From JAHEKB01 sp049115575 (lineage in GTDB: Bacteria > Bacteroidota > Bacteroidia > NS11-12g > UBA9320): a DNA stretch of 64,000 nucleotides. Below, piece after piece: positions 25,994 to 35,987 of this stretch. Below the pieces are notes generated by a model, which saw nothing but the letters and a program-made list of their open reading frames with translations, did no database searches and was not told the DNA's origin. Numbering within the stretch: position 1 is the stretch's first letter; every line of letters begins with the position of its first letter. Location of the stretch: the NCBI GenBank assembly GCA_049115575.1, contig JAGDZU010000004.1, positions 310,001 to 374,000 of the forward strand, given 5' to 3'. A program made the position numbers and the translations under genes.

Positions 25994-28420
25994 ATGAAAG
26001 CCAATTTTATTTTATTGTTGCTCACTATTTGCCTGAGTGTTACCTCTTACGGGCAAACAACCCAAAACATTAAAGGTCAAGTCATTGACAAGGATTCTAA
26101 AGCTCCCATAATTGGGGCTACCATTAGGGTTTTAACAGTTGAAGGCAGAGGTGCTATTACAGATCAGGCGGGGTTTTTTAAGATAAGTGATATACCTATT
26201 GGACGGCATGATTTAGAATTTAGTTATTTGGGTTACGAGCTCATGGTGATTCCAAATGTGGAGCTAACCAGTGGTAAAGAAGTATATCTGCCTATAGAAA
26301 TGCAAGAAGTGGCTGAAAGCATTGGTGGAATTACCGTTAGCAGCACAAAAAGAATTGGAAGCTATAACGATATGGCTACTCTAAGTAGTAGAACATTCAA
26401 CGCAGAAGAAGCAGAAAGATATCCAGGAAGTAGACAAGATCCTGCACGTATGGCCAGCAATTATGCCGGTGTACAGGGAACAGATGATTCAAGAAACGAC
26501 ATAGTGGTACGAGGAAATTCGCCTTTAGGACTATTATGGAGATTTGAAGGTGTAGACATCCCCAGCCCAAGTCATTTTTCAATTGCGGGATCTACGGGTG
26601 GTCCCTTATCTATTTTGAATAATAAAGTGATTGGGCATTCTGATTTCATGACCGGCGCCTTTCCAGCTGACTATGGAAATGCATTAAGCGGTGTTTTTGA
26701 TATTAAAATGAGGTCTGGAAACAGAGAGAATCATGAGCATACCGCACAAATAGGTTTCTTAGGACTTGAATTGATGAGTGAAGGACCCCTGAATAAGGAG
26801 AAAGGCAGCAGTTATATAGCCACTTACCGATATTCTACCTTAGCCGCCTTTAAAGCTATTAATTTCAAGTTGGGAACTTCTGCTGTACCCGCATATCAAG
26901 ATGCTTCGTTCAAGTTGTCATTTCCGAATAAGAAAAACGGCACTTTTTCAGTATGGGGAATAGGGGGCTTATCTAATATTGATATTGTGTTCTCAGATGA
27001 TACCATCCCAACTAATGATTTATACGGAGAAAATGATCGCGATCAATATTTCACCACCAATATGTTTACAGTGGGTGCAACTCATACAGCATATTATGAG
27101 AATGGTTGGAGCAGCAGATTTACTATTGCACAATCTGGCCAAGAAATCATAGCTGATCACGATTTTATTATATGGGATAGTGCGGCAGCTAGCGTTAAAA
27201 AACTACAACTGGAAGATAAGTATCCAGTGTTGAGAAGTAGAATGTATGAGGGTAAAACAGCCTTTAGTTTAGCACTAAACAAAAAGTTCAGCATAAGAAG
27301 CAGGTTGAAATTAGGTCTTATGGGTGATTTGTTTTTTGTAAACTATCTGGACTCATCTAGAAATGAATTCATTCCAAATTGGCAAAGGAAGTTAGAAGCA
27401 AAAGAATACAGTTATATGCTTAGGGCCTATGCTGCACATAAGTTCAGAATCAACGCCAAGTTAACCATGAATAGCGGCATACATGTTTTATATCATCAGC
27501 TGAGTCAAGAAGCTAGCGTAGAACCCCGTTTAGGGTTTTCATACAAAGCAAGTGATAGATTAAGTATGAGCGTAGCCTATGGCATGCACAGTAGATTCCA
27601 AACCATGTATACTTACTATTATAAGTTTTCAAATACGCTAAGCGGTCCAACAAATCCAACTTTTGACAATCACAATTACAACATAGGTTTAACCAAAAGT
27701 CATCACGTAGTTGGAGCGGTTGATGTGATGCTCAATAAAATCTTGCGTTTGAAAGTGGAGGGATATTATCAATCACTATTCAATGTTCCTGTAGAGGTAC
27801 ATGGAGGTTCATACAGTCTTATAAATGAAGGTAGTGGTTTTACGAGATTCTTTCCAAATGTGCTAGAGAATACAGGTACAGGAGAAAACATGGGAATGGA
27901 AGTAACATTGGAAAAATTCTTCAGCGACAACTTCTTCTTTTTAGCCAGTGGTTCTGTATTCAATTCTACCTATAAAGGCCAAGATGGAGTTAAAAGAAAT
28001 ACAGATTTCAATGGAAAATTTATGCTAAATGCATTAGGTGGATATGAAATCCCTGTAGGTAAAACAGGAAAGAATTCTATTAATATCGGCACTAAATTCA
28101 CATGGGCTGGAGGAAAAAGATATTCACCTGTAGATTCTGCAAAGACTGCATTAGATGGCATCTATGTTCATTTCATAGACAATGAACGCAACACTTTGCA
28201 ATTTCCTGACTATATGAGACTGGATATCAAATTTGGTTTTAAAATTAATGGTGCTAAAGCCACTCATGAATTGGCCATAGATTTATTGAATGTAACTAAT
28301 AGACAAAATCTACTAACCATTGTATATGCCAATGATCCTGATAATCCAGGTAGTAAAAGACTTATAGAACAACCTCAATTGGCATTCTTACCACTCTTTT
28401 ATTATAAAATTGATTTTTAG
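25994..28420 (+). CDS. TonB-dependent receptor with carboxypeptidase-like domain
   Basis: This is an outer-membrane receptor of 808 residues. It has a signal peptide (about 1-20), a CarboxypepD_reg-like beta-sandwich (about 24-105), a plug domain (about 125-240, with the segment NDIVVRGNSPLG) and a 22-strand beta-barrel to the C-terminal Phe. There is no SusD-like partner next to it, so it is not a standard polysaccharide-utilisation pair; a siderophore, cobalamin or peptide substrate is possible. The ATG at 25994 is supported by the signal peptide and the promoter. Confidence 0.88.
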   Translation: MKANFILLLLTICLSVTSYGQTTQNIKGQVIDKDSKAPIIGATIRVLTVEGRGAITDQAGFFKISDIPIGRHDLEFSYLGYELMVIPNVELTSGKEVYLPIEMQEVAESIGGITVSSTKRIGSYNDMATLSSRTFNAEEAERYPGSRQDPARMASNYAGVQGTDDSRNDIVVRGNSPLGLLWRFEGVDIPSPSHFSIAGSTGGPLSILNNKVIGHSDFMTGAFPADYGNALSGVFDIKMRSGNRENHEHTAQIGFLGLELMSEGPLNKEKGSSYIATYRYSTLAAFKAINFKLGTSAVPAYQDASFKLSFPNKKNGTFSVWGIGGLSNIDIVFSDDTIPTNDLYGENDRDQYFTTNMFTVGATHTAYYENGWSSRFTIAQSGQEIIADHDFIIWDSAAASVKKLQLEDKYPVLRSRMYEGKTAFSLALNKKFSIRSRLKLGLMGDLFFVNYLDSSRNEFIPNWQRKLEAKEYSYMLRAYAAHKFRINAKLTMNSGIHVLYHQLSQEASVEPRLGFSYKASDRLSMSVAYGMHSRFQTMYTYYYKFSNTLSGPTNPTFDNHNYNIGLTKSHHVVGAVDVMLNKILRLKVEGYYQSLFNVPVEVHGGSYSLINEGSGFTRFFPNVLENTGTGENMGMEVTLEKFFSDNFFFLASGSVFNSTYKGQDGVKRNTDFNGKFMLNALGGYEIPVGKTGKNSINIGTKFTWAGGKRYSPVDSAKTALDGIYVHFIDNERNTLQFPDYMRLDIKFGFKINGAKATHELAIDLLNVTNRQNLLTIVYANDPDNPGSKRLIEQPQLAFLPLFYYKIDF

Positions 28421-28423
28421 GAA

Positions 28424-29179
28424 TTAGTCTTCTAACTGAAGATACTCATCTCTGCAGCGAAGAATCTCCATATAGATATCTACCCGCTCAGTTTGTTCTA
28501 TATAGCGTTGATCAAAGCTACAAAAATCCATAAAGTCTTGTGTCTCAGGCATGGAAGGAAATGCAATTAGTGATTGCACCACATTTAAATTGTACTTGAT
28601 TCTGGTTAAGGAATCTCGAAAATCGTTGGCTAATAATTGGGCGTACTTACGCCTCTCCTTACCCGCTTTACTAAATTGTTCATAGAGTGCTGTTATTGGA
28701 CTTCCCAATACCATTCCATCTTGAGCAGACCTATCTAGAGCAACTAAATCTGCTGTCATATCTTCAATTTCCAGACGTTCTTTCACTTTGTCAATGTCTG
28801 ATTTTCCTAAATCTGTTTTAACAAACCTGTTGTCGAATGTATGGCGAGGGCCCAATATGGAATACGTAAATTCTTTCAAATGAAAAACTCTTGGGGTCAT
28901 ATAGAATAGTATGGTATCTCCCGTTTTATATGCAAAAGGATTGATTTGTATAGTGTCAAAACTTAAGTGGGTAACAGTAAACTTGCTTCCTTCTGAATAG
29001 GGAATACTCACATATCCATCTGAATTTGTCAACCTAGAATCGCCATTAACATTTGCAATTTTAGCATACATGATTCGCTCTCCATCTACCAATGATCTGA
29101 ACTCAGCATGAAACACATATTGCGCATGAGCAAATATGCCAACACATAATAGGACCAGGAATGAGAGAATTCTTTTCAA
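28424..29179 (-). CDS. Secreted protein with carboxypeptidase-like regulatory domain
   Basis: This protein of about 251 residues has a signal peptide (about 1-19, ending AHAQ) followed by a CarboxypepD_reg-like domain (about 20-105) and a helical C-terminal half (about 110-250) that is basic and contains LLANDFRDSLTRIKYN. Such two-part proteins are frequent in Bacteroidota and uncharacterised. The TTG at 29179 is my choice because the signal peptide begins there; an upstream in-frame TTG at 29206 would add nine residues. The convergent TonB receptor gene ends only three bases away. Confidence 0.65.
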   Translation of the reverse strand: MKRILSFLVLLCVGIFAHAQYVFHAEFRSLVDGERIMYAKIANVNGDSRLTNSDGYVSIPYSEGSKFTVTHLSFDTIQINPFAYKTGDTILFYMTPRVFHLKEFTYSILGPRHTFDNRFVKTDLGKSDIDKVKERLEIEDMTADLVALDRSAQDGMVLGSPITALYEQFSKAGKERRKYAQLLANDFRDSLTRIKYNLNVVQSLIAFPSMPETQDFMDFCSFDQRYIEQTERVDIYMEILRCRDEYLQLED

Positions 29180-29232
29180 TAGCTTACTAACGTACAAAAC
29201 AAACAAATAGTTACTGTAATTTCGTATACAAT

Positions 29233-29625
29233 ATGCGTGCTCTTGTCATTAATTTACTTCTGTTCATCGTTAGTTCCTCATATGCGCAGGTATTGAAGCC
29301 AAATAAAATCCAACCAGATTCTTCAAACTTTGAGAATGTTTATGTGAAAAAAATAGCAGAAGACAGCTTACAGAGCTCATTCATGATCTGGGTTAAAGAA
29401 GGAGTTAAATCCCATTACCACGCCACGCATACTGAAATAATTCAAGTGGTGAACGGCAAAGGAATTATGACAATTGGTGATAAGAGTTTTAAAATCAAGA
29501 AGGGTGATTATTTTGTTATCCCAATTGGAGAGGTGCACTCTGTTATTACCACATCTAGAAAACCTTTAAAAGTAATTTCCATACAATCACCGCGCTACGA
29601 TGGTGATAGAGTTTGGGTAGATTAA
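29233..29625 (+). CDS. Secreted cupin-domain protein
   Basis: This 130-residue protein has a signal peptide (about 1-18) and a single cupin_2 barrel (about 45-118). The metal-binding first cupin motif is visible as HYHATHTE (residues about 61-68, with two His and a Glu) and the second as PIGEVHSV (about 97-104). It may bind a divalent metal and a small acidic molecule; enzymatic activity is not predictable. A -7-like TAatTTcG ends eight bases before the ATG. It is followed after one base by a small membrane protein gene. Confidence 0.8.
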   Translation: MRALVINLLLFIVSSSYAQVLKPNKIQPDSSNFENVYVKKIAEDSLQSSFMIWVKEGVKSHYHATHTEIIQVVNGKGIMTIGDKSFKIKKGDYFVIPIGEVHSVITTSRKPLKVISIQSPRYDGDRVWVD

Positions 29626-29626
29626 T

Positions 29627-30019
29627 ATGAATAAGAACAATAAAATCATATGGGGAGTTCTTTCTTTTCTCCCGCTAGTAGTATTAGTGATTTCTTTTAT
29701 CTCTGTAATAAATCATTTTACCCCTTACCTAATTGATGCTATACATGGCGAGGAAATCTTGGATCCCGCTGAACTCATACCTAACATTATGTATGTATGG
29801 ATAGCCTTGATAGTCATTGGCCTCATCTCCTCTGTAATTTGGGTTGTATTCCTGGTGTTCAGCATTAGAGATCAATCATGCACAAATGACGAACAAATCC
29901 TGTGGGTTCTACTGCTCCTTTTTGGAAATGTAATTGTGCTTCCAATTTATTGGTACTTTAGATTGTGGAACAATCCAGAGTTTTCATTTGAACAAAAATT
30001 AACGGACAGAACAAATTGA
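29627..30019 (+). CDS. Small membrane protein, PLDc_N-like
   Basis: This 130-residue protein has three TM helices (about 8-28, 60-85, 97-115). The last two, separated by a short polar loop and ending in a W-YF-LW-N pattern, resemble the PLDc_N/phospholipase_D-nuclease N-terminal helix pair found as stand-alone small proteins. No catalytic domain is attached. It starts one base after the cupin gene stop, so they are an operon. The function is unknown. Confidence 0.65.
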   Translation: MNKNNKIIWGVLSFLPLVVLVISFISVINHFTPYLIDAIHGEEILDPAELIPNIMYVWIALIVIGLISSVIWVVFLVFSIRDQSCTNDEQILWVLLLLFGNVIVLPIYWYFRLWNNPEFSFEQKLTDRTN

Positions 30020-30049
30020 TCAGTATTGATATTTAGCAATAGAAACTAA

Positions 30050-31849
30050 TTGGCTACTGATGAGCACATATCGTCTATTAAATCCAAGCTGAAACTGTTG
30101 CCAGATAAGCCTGGAGTTTATAAATACTTCGATGAAGCTGGCACGGTCATCTATATAGGAAAGGCCAAAAGTTTGAAGAAAAGGGTTAGTTCCTATTTCA
30201 ATAAAAAAGCATTTGAAAACAGAAAAACCAAAATTCTTGTCAGTAAAATTAGAGACTTGAATGTTACAGTAGTTCCAAGTGAATTAGAAGCCCTTTTATT
30301 GGAAAATAGCCTTATAAAAGAGTTTCAACCTAAATATAACATCAACCTTAAAGATGATAAATCCTTTCCACTAATTAAGATTAGTAAAGAGCGCTTTCCC
30401 AAAATATATGCGATGCGCAATCCGGTGAAAGATGGTTCTACCTATTATGGACCTTATGCATCGGTAAAAATGATGAATGTAGTGCTGGAACTTTGCAAAC
30501 AGCTGTATCCAATTAGAAACTGCAATCTAAATCTCAGTGAGAAAAATATCCAAGCCAAGAAGTTTAAAGTGTGCTTGGAATATCAGATTGGAAATTGCAA
30601 AGGGGCCTGCGAAGGATTGGAAACCGAAGAAGAGTATTTAGACAGCATTCGCCATATAAAGCACATTTTGAGAGGCAACCTCAAAGAAGTGAAGCTACAT
30701 CTCAAACAGTTAATGGCTAATGCTGCTGCTAGCTGGCAATATGAAGAAGCAGAGCGATACAAGAAGAAACTGGAACTACTGGAAAACTATCAAAACAGAA
30801 GCACGGTTGTGAATCCTAGGATAGATCAAGTGGATGTTCTGAACCTTTTGGAAACTGATAAATATGCTTATGTGAATTATATGCATGTCTCTCGGGGTAT
30901 AATTATTCAATCGAGAAACTTTGAATTAAAAAAGAAACTTGACGAGGATAAAGCCGCCATTTTAGAAAGAGTTTACGCAGAGGTGAACAGTTACAATAGC
31001 GAAAGAGCTGAAACTCTAATCCCTTTCAAATTGAGCATAGATGGTGAGTTTAAAGTGCCACTCAAAGGAGATAGAAAGAAACTGCTCGATTTGAGTTTGC
31101 GTAATGCCAAATTCTACGCTCAAGAAAAGACAAAACAATACGAGAAACTCAACCCGGATCTCAAAATAGATAGAATCTTAAGCACTATACAGAAAGACCT
31201 GAACCTCAAAGATTTACCTACACATATGGAGTGTTTTGATAATTCCAATATACAAGGGGCATACCCGGTCGCTGCATGTGTGGTATTCAAGAATGCTAAG
31301 GCCAGTAAGAAGGACTACAGACATTTCAATATTAAAACTGTGGAAGGACCAAACGATTTTGCTTCTATGAAAGAAGTAGTTTATCGCAGGTATAAAAGGT
31401 TAATAGAAGAAAAAGCGAGTTTGCCACAACTGGTTATAGTAGATGGTGGTAAAGGACAGCTTTCATCTGCCGTTGAGGCCCTAAAAGATTTAGGCATTTA
31501 TACTAAACTAGCGATAGTCGGAATTGCTAAGAGATTGGAAGAAATATACTACCCGGAAGACCCCCTTCCACTTTATATAGACAAGAGTTCCGAGTCTCTG
31601 AAGATTATTCAGCAAATGAGGGATGAGGCCCATCGATTTGGAATTACACATCACAGAAATAGGAGAAGTAAAGGCACGGTCATAAGCAGTCTTACATCTA
31701 TTAAAGGCATTGGAAAAGAAACAGCTGCTGACCTCCTCAGGGTTTTCAAATCTGTAAACAAAGTGAAAAAGGCTTCTTTCGATGAGCTGGCACAACAAAT
31801 AGGACCATCAAAGGCACAACTAGTAATCTCTCATTTTAATGGAGAATAA
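30050..31849 (+). CDS. uvrC: Excinuclease ABC subunit UvrC
   Basis: UvrC makes both incisions in nucleotide excision repair after UvrAB loading. The 599-residue protein has the GIY-YIG nuclease domain (about 15-95, with GVYKY and VIYIGKAKSLKKR), the UVR helix pair that binds UvrB (about 205-240), the RNase H-like second nuclease domain (about 375-510, beginning ECFDNSNIQG) and C-terminal HhH motifs (about 545-595). It begins with TTG. It overlaps pabB by eleven bases. Confidence 0.96.
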   Translation: MATDEHISSIKSKLKLLPDKPGVYKYFDEAGTVIYIGKAKSLKKRVSSYFNKKAFENRKTKILVSKIRDLNVTVVPSELEALLLENSLIKEFQPKYNINLKDDKSFPLIKISKERFPKIYAMRNPVKDGSTYYGPYASVKMMNVVLELCKQLYPIRNCNLNLSEKNIQAKKFKVCLEYQIGNCKGACEGLETEEEYLDSIRHIKHILRGNLKEVKLHLKQLMANAAASWQYEEAERYKKKLELLENYQNRSTVVNPRIDQVDVLNLLETDKYAYVNYMHVSRGIIIQSRNFELKKKLDEDKAAILERVYAEVNSYNSERAETLIPFKLSIDGEFKVPLKGDRKKLLDLSLRNAKFYAQEKTKQYEKLNPDLKIDRILSTIQKDLNLKDLPTHMECFDNSNIQGAYPVAACVVFKNAKASKKDYRHFNIKTVEGPNDFASMKEVVYRRYKRLIEEKASLPQLVIVDGGKGQLSSAVEALKDLGIYTKLAIVGIAKRLEEIYYPEDPLPLYIDKSSESLKIIQQMRDEAHRFGITHHRNRRSKGTVISSLTSIKGIGKETAADLLRVFKSVNKVKKASFDELAQQIGPSKAQLVISHFNGE

Positions 31850-33092
31850 ACTTCAATCACTACTAGATAAAGAAGGCTTGGATCAATTCAAGCTGCGTTG
31901 CTATTGCTATTCCAGGCATTTTAAGCACGCCATGATACTTGATAGTTGTGAGCTTGATAGCGGTGTCTATAAAGGCAATTATGAATTTATAGCGGCATTT
32001 GGTTCTAACAATCTAATAACCACGCTTGATGGCCTTTTGCAACTTGAGAAGAATTGGGTTTTTGGAATTTTGCCATATGATTTAAAGAATCGCATGGAAG
32101 ATTTACAAAGCCAAAACCCATCCTATTTAAACCAAGAAGAGGTTTCTTTCTTTATTCCTACCACTGTTCTTACCATTGATCGAGAGGGCATGCTTATTGT
32201 TCAGAGTGGGAGCCTCAAAGAGTTCTTTTATGAACAAGTGCAAAGACCTCCGCATTTATTGGAGAACTTGAAAAGAGTGAATCCCTTAGTTAAAGAGGAC
32301 TATTTAAGCCGCGTTGAAAACATAAAGGAGCTTATTAGAGATGGGGAAGTGTACGAACTCAACTATACCCTAGAGCATCAATACGAATTCAGTGAATTTG
32401 ATAGCTTGGCTTTTCATATAGACTTAATCGAGAGGTCTCCTGTACCAATGGCTTCTTATTTTAAATATGAAAACAAGGAGCTTTGCGGGGCGAGCATGGA
32501 GCGTTTTCTAGCTAAAAATGAAGAGCGGGTAGTGAGTCAACCTATAAAAGGCACTATTAGAAAAGGCAAAGATGAACAGGAAGATAAGGAATTGATAACA
32601 GCCCTTTATCAAAGTGTAAAAGACAGGGCCGAAAATGTGATGATAGTTGATCTTGTGAGAAATGATTTGTCGAGAATCTGTAAAACGGGAACCGTGAGTG
32701 TAGATGAACTATTTGGGATTTACAGCTATCTTCAATTACACCAGATGATATCCACAATTTCAGGTGAGCTGGATTCCAATAATTTATCTGAAATAATGCA
32801 AGCTTGTTTTCCAATGGGTAGCATGACAGGAGCTCCTAAGATTGCAGCTATGCAGAGCATAGAAGAGCTAGAGAATTACAAACGTGGATGGTATTCAGGA
32901 GCGCTAGGATATATAGATCCAAATAACAATTTTGATTTTAATGTGGTCATTCGATCTTTAATCTGCCAACATGGTGAAAAGAAAATTAGTTACAGTGCCG
33001 GCGGTGCAATTACTATAGATTCCATTGCTGAAAATGAATGGCTAGAATGCCTTTTAAAAACTCAAGCTATTGAGAAAATCCTGAACCCTTAG
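31839..33092 (+). CDS. pabB: Aminodeoxychorismate synthase component I (PabB)
   Basis: This chorismate-binding enzyme of 417 residues makes 4-amino-4-deoxychorismate for folate synthesis. The motif PIKGT (about 234-238) carries the Lys that distinguishes PabB from anthranilate synthase TrpE, which has Ala there. Downstream elements ENVMIVDLVRNDL and GSMTGAPK are typical of the family. No glutamine amidotransferase (PabA) gene is adjacent. It overlaps the uvrC end by eleven bases and its stop interlocks with the convergent kinase gene. Confidence 0.9.
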   Translation: MENKLQSLLDKEGLDQFKLRCYCYSRHFKHAMILDSCELDSGVYKGNYEFIAAFGSNNLITTLDGLLQLEKNWVFGILPYDLKNRMEDLQSQNPSYLNQEEVSFFIPTTVLTIDREGMLIVQSGSLKEFFYEQVQRPPHLLENLKRVNPLVKEDYLSRVENIKELIRDGEVYELNYTLEHQYEFSEFDSLAFHIDLIERSPVPMASYFKYENKELCGASMERFLAKNEERVVSQPIKGTIRKGKDEQEDKELITALYQSVKDRAENVMIVDLVRNDLSRICKTGTVSVDELFGIYSYLQLHQMISTISGELDSNNLSEIMQACFPMGSMTGAPKIAAMQSIEELENYKRGWYSGALGYIDPNNNFDFNVVIRSLICQHGEKKISYSAGGAITIDSIAENEWLECLLKTQAIEKILNP

Positions 33093-35707
33093 GCTGGGGC
33101 TTTGATTTTATCACTTTGCTCAATAAGCAATTGCTGCAAAGCTTCTGCTTTGAAAGGTTTACTTAAAAAACCATCCATACCGGCATTTAGATATTGATCC
33201 TTGCTAGAATCATTGGCATCTGCCGTTAATGCTATAATAACAGGTCTACCATTCCCATACCTTTCAATAATTTTCTGCGTAGCTTCAAGACCGTCCATTT
33301 CTGGCATTTGGATGTCCATGAGGATAAGGTCTACGGGGTTGTTTTCCAAAATTTCCAAAACCTCTATTCCGTTCTCTGCATGCAAATAATCTGTATACCC
33401 AAACTTCTCAAATAGCTTGTCTATGAAAAGTTTGTTGAATGGGTTGTCTTCAGCGAGAAGAATTTTCAATGGGTGCTTAACGCTTATCGGTTCTTGAACA
33501 ACAGGGGTTTCTGTCCCATCTTCCCTATGATTAAGAGGAATTGTTTTTTTACTTGCTGAGTTTGGAATTTCTACATTCAAAGTAAAATAAAAACTAGTTC
33601 CCCTTCCCTTCTCAGAACTCAAACCTATTTCACCACCCATGAGTTCTACTAGTTTCTTAGAGATACTTAATCCAAGTCCTATTCCCCCGTATTTTCTTGA
33701 AGTTGATGAATCCTCTTGTTCAAATGACTCAAAAATCTTTTTCTGTTTCTCTTCAGAAATACCAATTCCGTCATCAATCACAGAAAATTTTAATTTAGCA
33801 ATTCTGGAATCTTTGCTCTGTGCCTTTAACAATTCATCCAGTTCAACAAGAATCTTCACGGTGCCATTCTCAGTAAATTTTATGGCGTTGCTGACTAAAT
33901 TGATGAGCACTTGACGAATTCTTAAAACATCTCCGCGGAATTGTTTAATCATCGCATTGCCAATGAACTTACTCAATTCAATATTCTTGTCTTTAGCTTG
34001 CTTGGAGAAAATTATCATGACCTCATCTAACAACTTGTTCAAGTCTATCATGGTGGTCTCTATGTTCATTTTCCCTGCTTCTATTTTAGAGAAGTCTAAA
34101 ATATCATTGAGGATAGTCAATAAATTCTCGCTACTTGTTTGAATGGTCTCCACATACCTTCGCTGCTCATCATCCATTTTAGATTCTAACAGTAAACTTG
34201 CCATTCCCATTATACCATTCATTGGAGTTCGTATCTCATGACTTGTTACTGCCAAGAAATTGGACTTTGCCACCGAGCCAGCTTCAGCTTGTTGTCTAGA
34301 CTCTTCAAGTACAGAATTCATTTTACGCAATTCTTGATTCTGTTTGTTAATCAAACTGCTTCTCTCTTCAAGTTCCGCATTTGCACTCTGCTTAATCCTG
34401 ATTTGTCTGTAAAGTAGTATGAGTAAAATAGAAAGAACCAACAAAGCTCCTAAGGCCGAGTATTTCAATACTTGAGCAGTTCGTTGCTCCTGAAAGTTAA
34501 TTTCATTCTCGGCTTGTTCTGCAATATTGTCTTTTTCGTTTTGTGAGCGAGCAAGAGTTTTCTTTAGGAACTCATAGTGACTTGCACTAGAATTAGCAGC
34601 TGCTTCTTTGCTTAAAGCTTCCAATTGCCTTGAAGCATTTTGAGCCATCTCTGCGTTACCAGTACTTAAATACGCATCTTTCTGAGATGTATATACCTGC
34701 TGTTTGTCGCCGAGACTTAATGCGGCCCATAAAGAAGCATCATCAACTAATGCAGAGCACAGACTAACTATGGTAGCTATGTCTTCCTGTTCTTTGGCAA
34801 AACCTATCTTAAACAAGAGCTCTTGAGCACTGGTGATAGGATGATCCAGTTCTGACACTAATGCAGTAGTCTGATTATAAATCTCCAACGCATCTTCAAA
34901 ATCCTTTTCAGCAATTATACCTTTACCATATGCATATTGAGATTGAATCAACCAGTATGGACTATTAATTTCAGTTGCTAGCAGTACCACTTTCTCACTA
35001 CATATTCTCACATTGAGCTGATCTTCTTTTGAAAGATATAACATGGAAAGCCATAAGTTTTTTTTCAGCTCAGAAAGAGGTGAAAGTTTGGTAAGTGTAT
35101 TTAATAACTGTATAGCTTGATCTTGTTTATTAATATATGCAAGTGAGTAGGCTTCTAATAATTTAACTTCATGCAGGTTCAAAGTGCTCTCCGGACTGGC
35201 ATATAGCTCTAATTGAAAAATGTGCTGAAAGGATGTGCCAAAATATCCACCGTGATGTGCAGCTTGAGTCATTCTATACAAGACATACCCAATGGCTTGC
35301 TCATTTTTCAAGTTCTGAGCACAATACAGCGCCTCTGAAAACAATTGATCACTATTAACTTCTCCGTTGTATGCTTTAAGAAGAGCGTGATTTGCTTTGT
35401 GAATAGCCAGCTCTTTAGAACAATCTGCCATATTGATTAATGCAGAAGCTTCTACTACCGCTTCCTGAGCTTTATTATACCATCCACCATCTATAAGAAC
35501 AGAGATGTATGTATTAAAAGCTTGAGATTTGAGTACATCAGTACTCGCCGATTCTATTTCTGTTCGCTGTTCAGCTAGAGCAACCTGGAAATCAGCCACA
35601 GTAGAATAATTCCAATTCTGCGCCAAAGGCACTAAATGGAAGCACAAAAGCATAACCAAAAGGTTCGCCTTTTTTATGATACCCGGAATGACTGTTGGTT
35701 GAGGCAT
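33089..35707 (-). CDS. Hybrid sensor histidine kinase/response regulator
   Basis: This 872-residue signalling protein has a signal-like N-terminus (about 14-30), a helical periplasmic sensor region that looks TPR-like (about 35-400), one TM helix (about 415-434), a coiled coil (about 436-480), HisKA with His490 in SHEIRTPMNG, HATPase_c (about 585-712, with the G boxes DDGIGI and GGIGLGLSI) and a C-terminal receiver domain (about 746-866) with Asp798. Its output partner is not encoded next to it; a phosphorelay through a separate Hpt or regulator is expected. A -7 box (TAtcTTTG) lies at 35736-35743 on the same strand. Confidence 0.93.
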   Translation of the reverse strand: MPQPTVIPGIIKKANLLVMLLCFHLVPLAQNWNYSTVADFQVALAEQRTEIESASTDVLKSQAFNTYISVLIDGGWYNKAQEAVVEASALINMADCSKELAIHKANHALLKAYNGEVNSDQLFSEALYCAQNLKNEQAIGYVLYRMTQAAHHGGYFGTSFQHIFQLELYASPESTLNLHEVKLLEAYSLAYINKQDQAIQLLNTLTKLSPLSELKKNLWLSMLYLSKEDQLNVRICSEKVVLLATEINSPYWLIQSQYAYGKGIIAEKDFEDALEIYNQTTALVSELDHPITSAQELLFKIGFAKEQEDIATIVSLCSALVDDASLWAALSLGDKQQVYTSQKDAYLSTGNAEMAQNASRQLEALSKEAAANSSASHYEFLKKTLARSQNEKDNIAEQAENEINFQEQRTAQVLKYSALGALLVLSILLILLYRQIRIKQSANAELEERSSLINKQNQELRKMNSVLEESRQQAEAGSVAKSNFLAVTSHEIRTPMNGIMGMASLLLESKMDDEQRRYVETIQTSSENLLTILNDILDFSKIEAGKMNIETTMIDLNKLLDEVMIIFSKQAKDKNIELSKFIGNAMIKQFRGDVLRIRQVLINLVSNAIKFTENGTVKILVELDELLKAQSKDSRIAKLKFSVIDDGIGISEEKQKKIFESFEQEDSSTSRKYGGIGLGLSISKKLVELMGGEIGLSSEKGRGTSFYFTLNVEIPNSASKKTIPLNHREDGTETPVVQEPISVKHPLKILLAEDNPFNKLFIDKLFEKFGYTDYLHAENGIEVLEILENNPVDLILMDIQMPEMDGLEATQKIIERYGNGRPVIIALTADANDSSKDQYLNAGMDGFLSKPFKAEALQQLLIEQSDKIKAPA

Positions 35708-35976
35708 TTAGTGTAGTAGTCCAATTAAGTCTTTACAAAGATACTATAAATGCTTGTTGTTGTAAGGAATGACCCATGATATGATAAACGTATGATGTAT
35801 AATGTTCGGTTTAGTGAACATTGAGCCATTTACAACTCATCATTCAACTTTTCTTCTGAAAATATGACAATTTCTTATTGCGCTGTATATCAATCACTTG
35901 CATCTTTTTCTAGTAAATCAAGCCCTATATATATTAATTTAGTTTGCAATATTTCCAATTATTAGATTTTTTTATC

Positions 35977-35984
35977 TACTTTTG
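35977..35984 (+). promoter_or_regulatory. -7 box for a candidate small RNA
   Basis: TActTTTG matches TAnnTTTG exactly and lies upstream of an intrinsic terminator (36125-36158) with no gene between them. A good -33 TTG is not evident at 19-21 nt. Confidence 0.45.
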
Positions 35985-35987
35985 AGA

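Noticed and set aside
31508..31798. Open frame of 96 codons antisense to uvrC
   Set aside because: It lies entirely inside a well supported gene, has no promoter, and its composition is that of a shadow frame.
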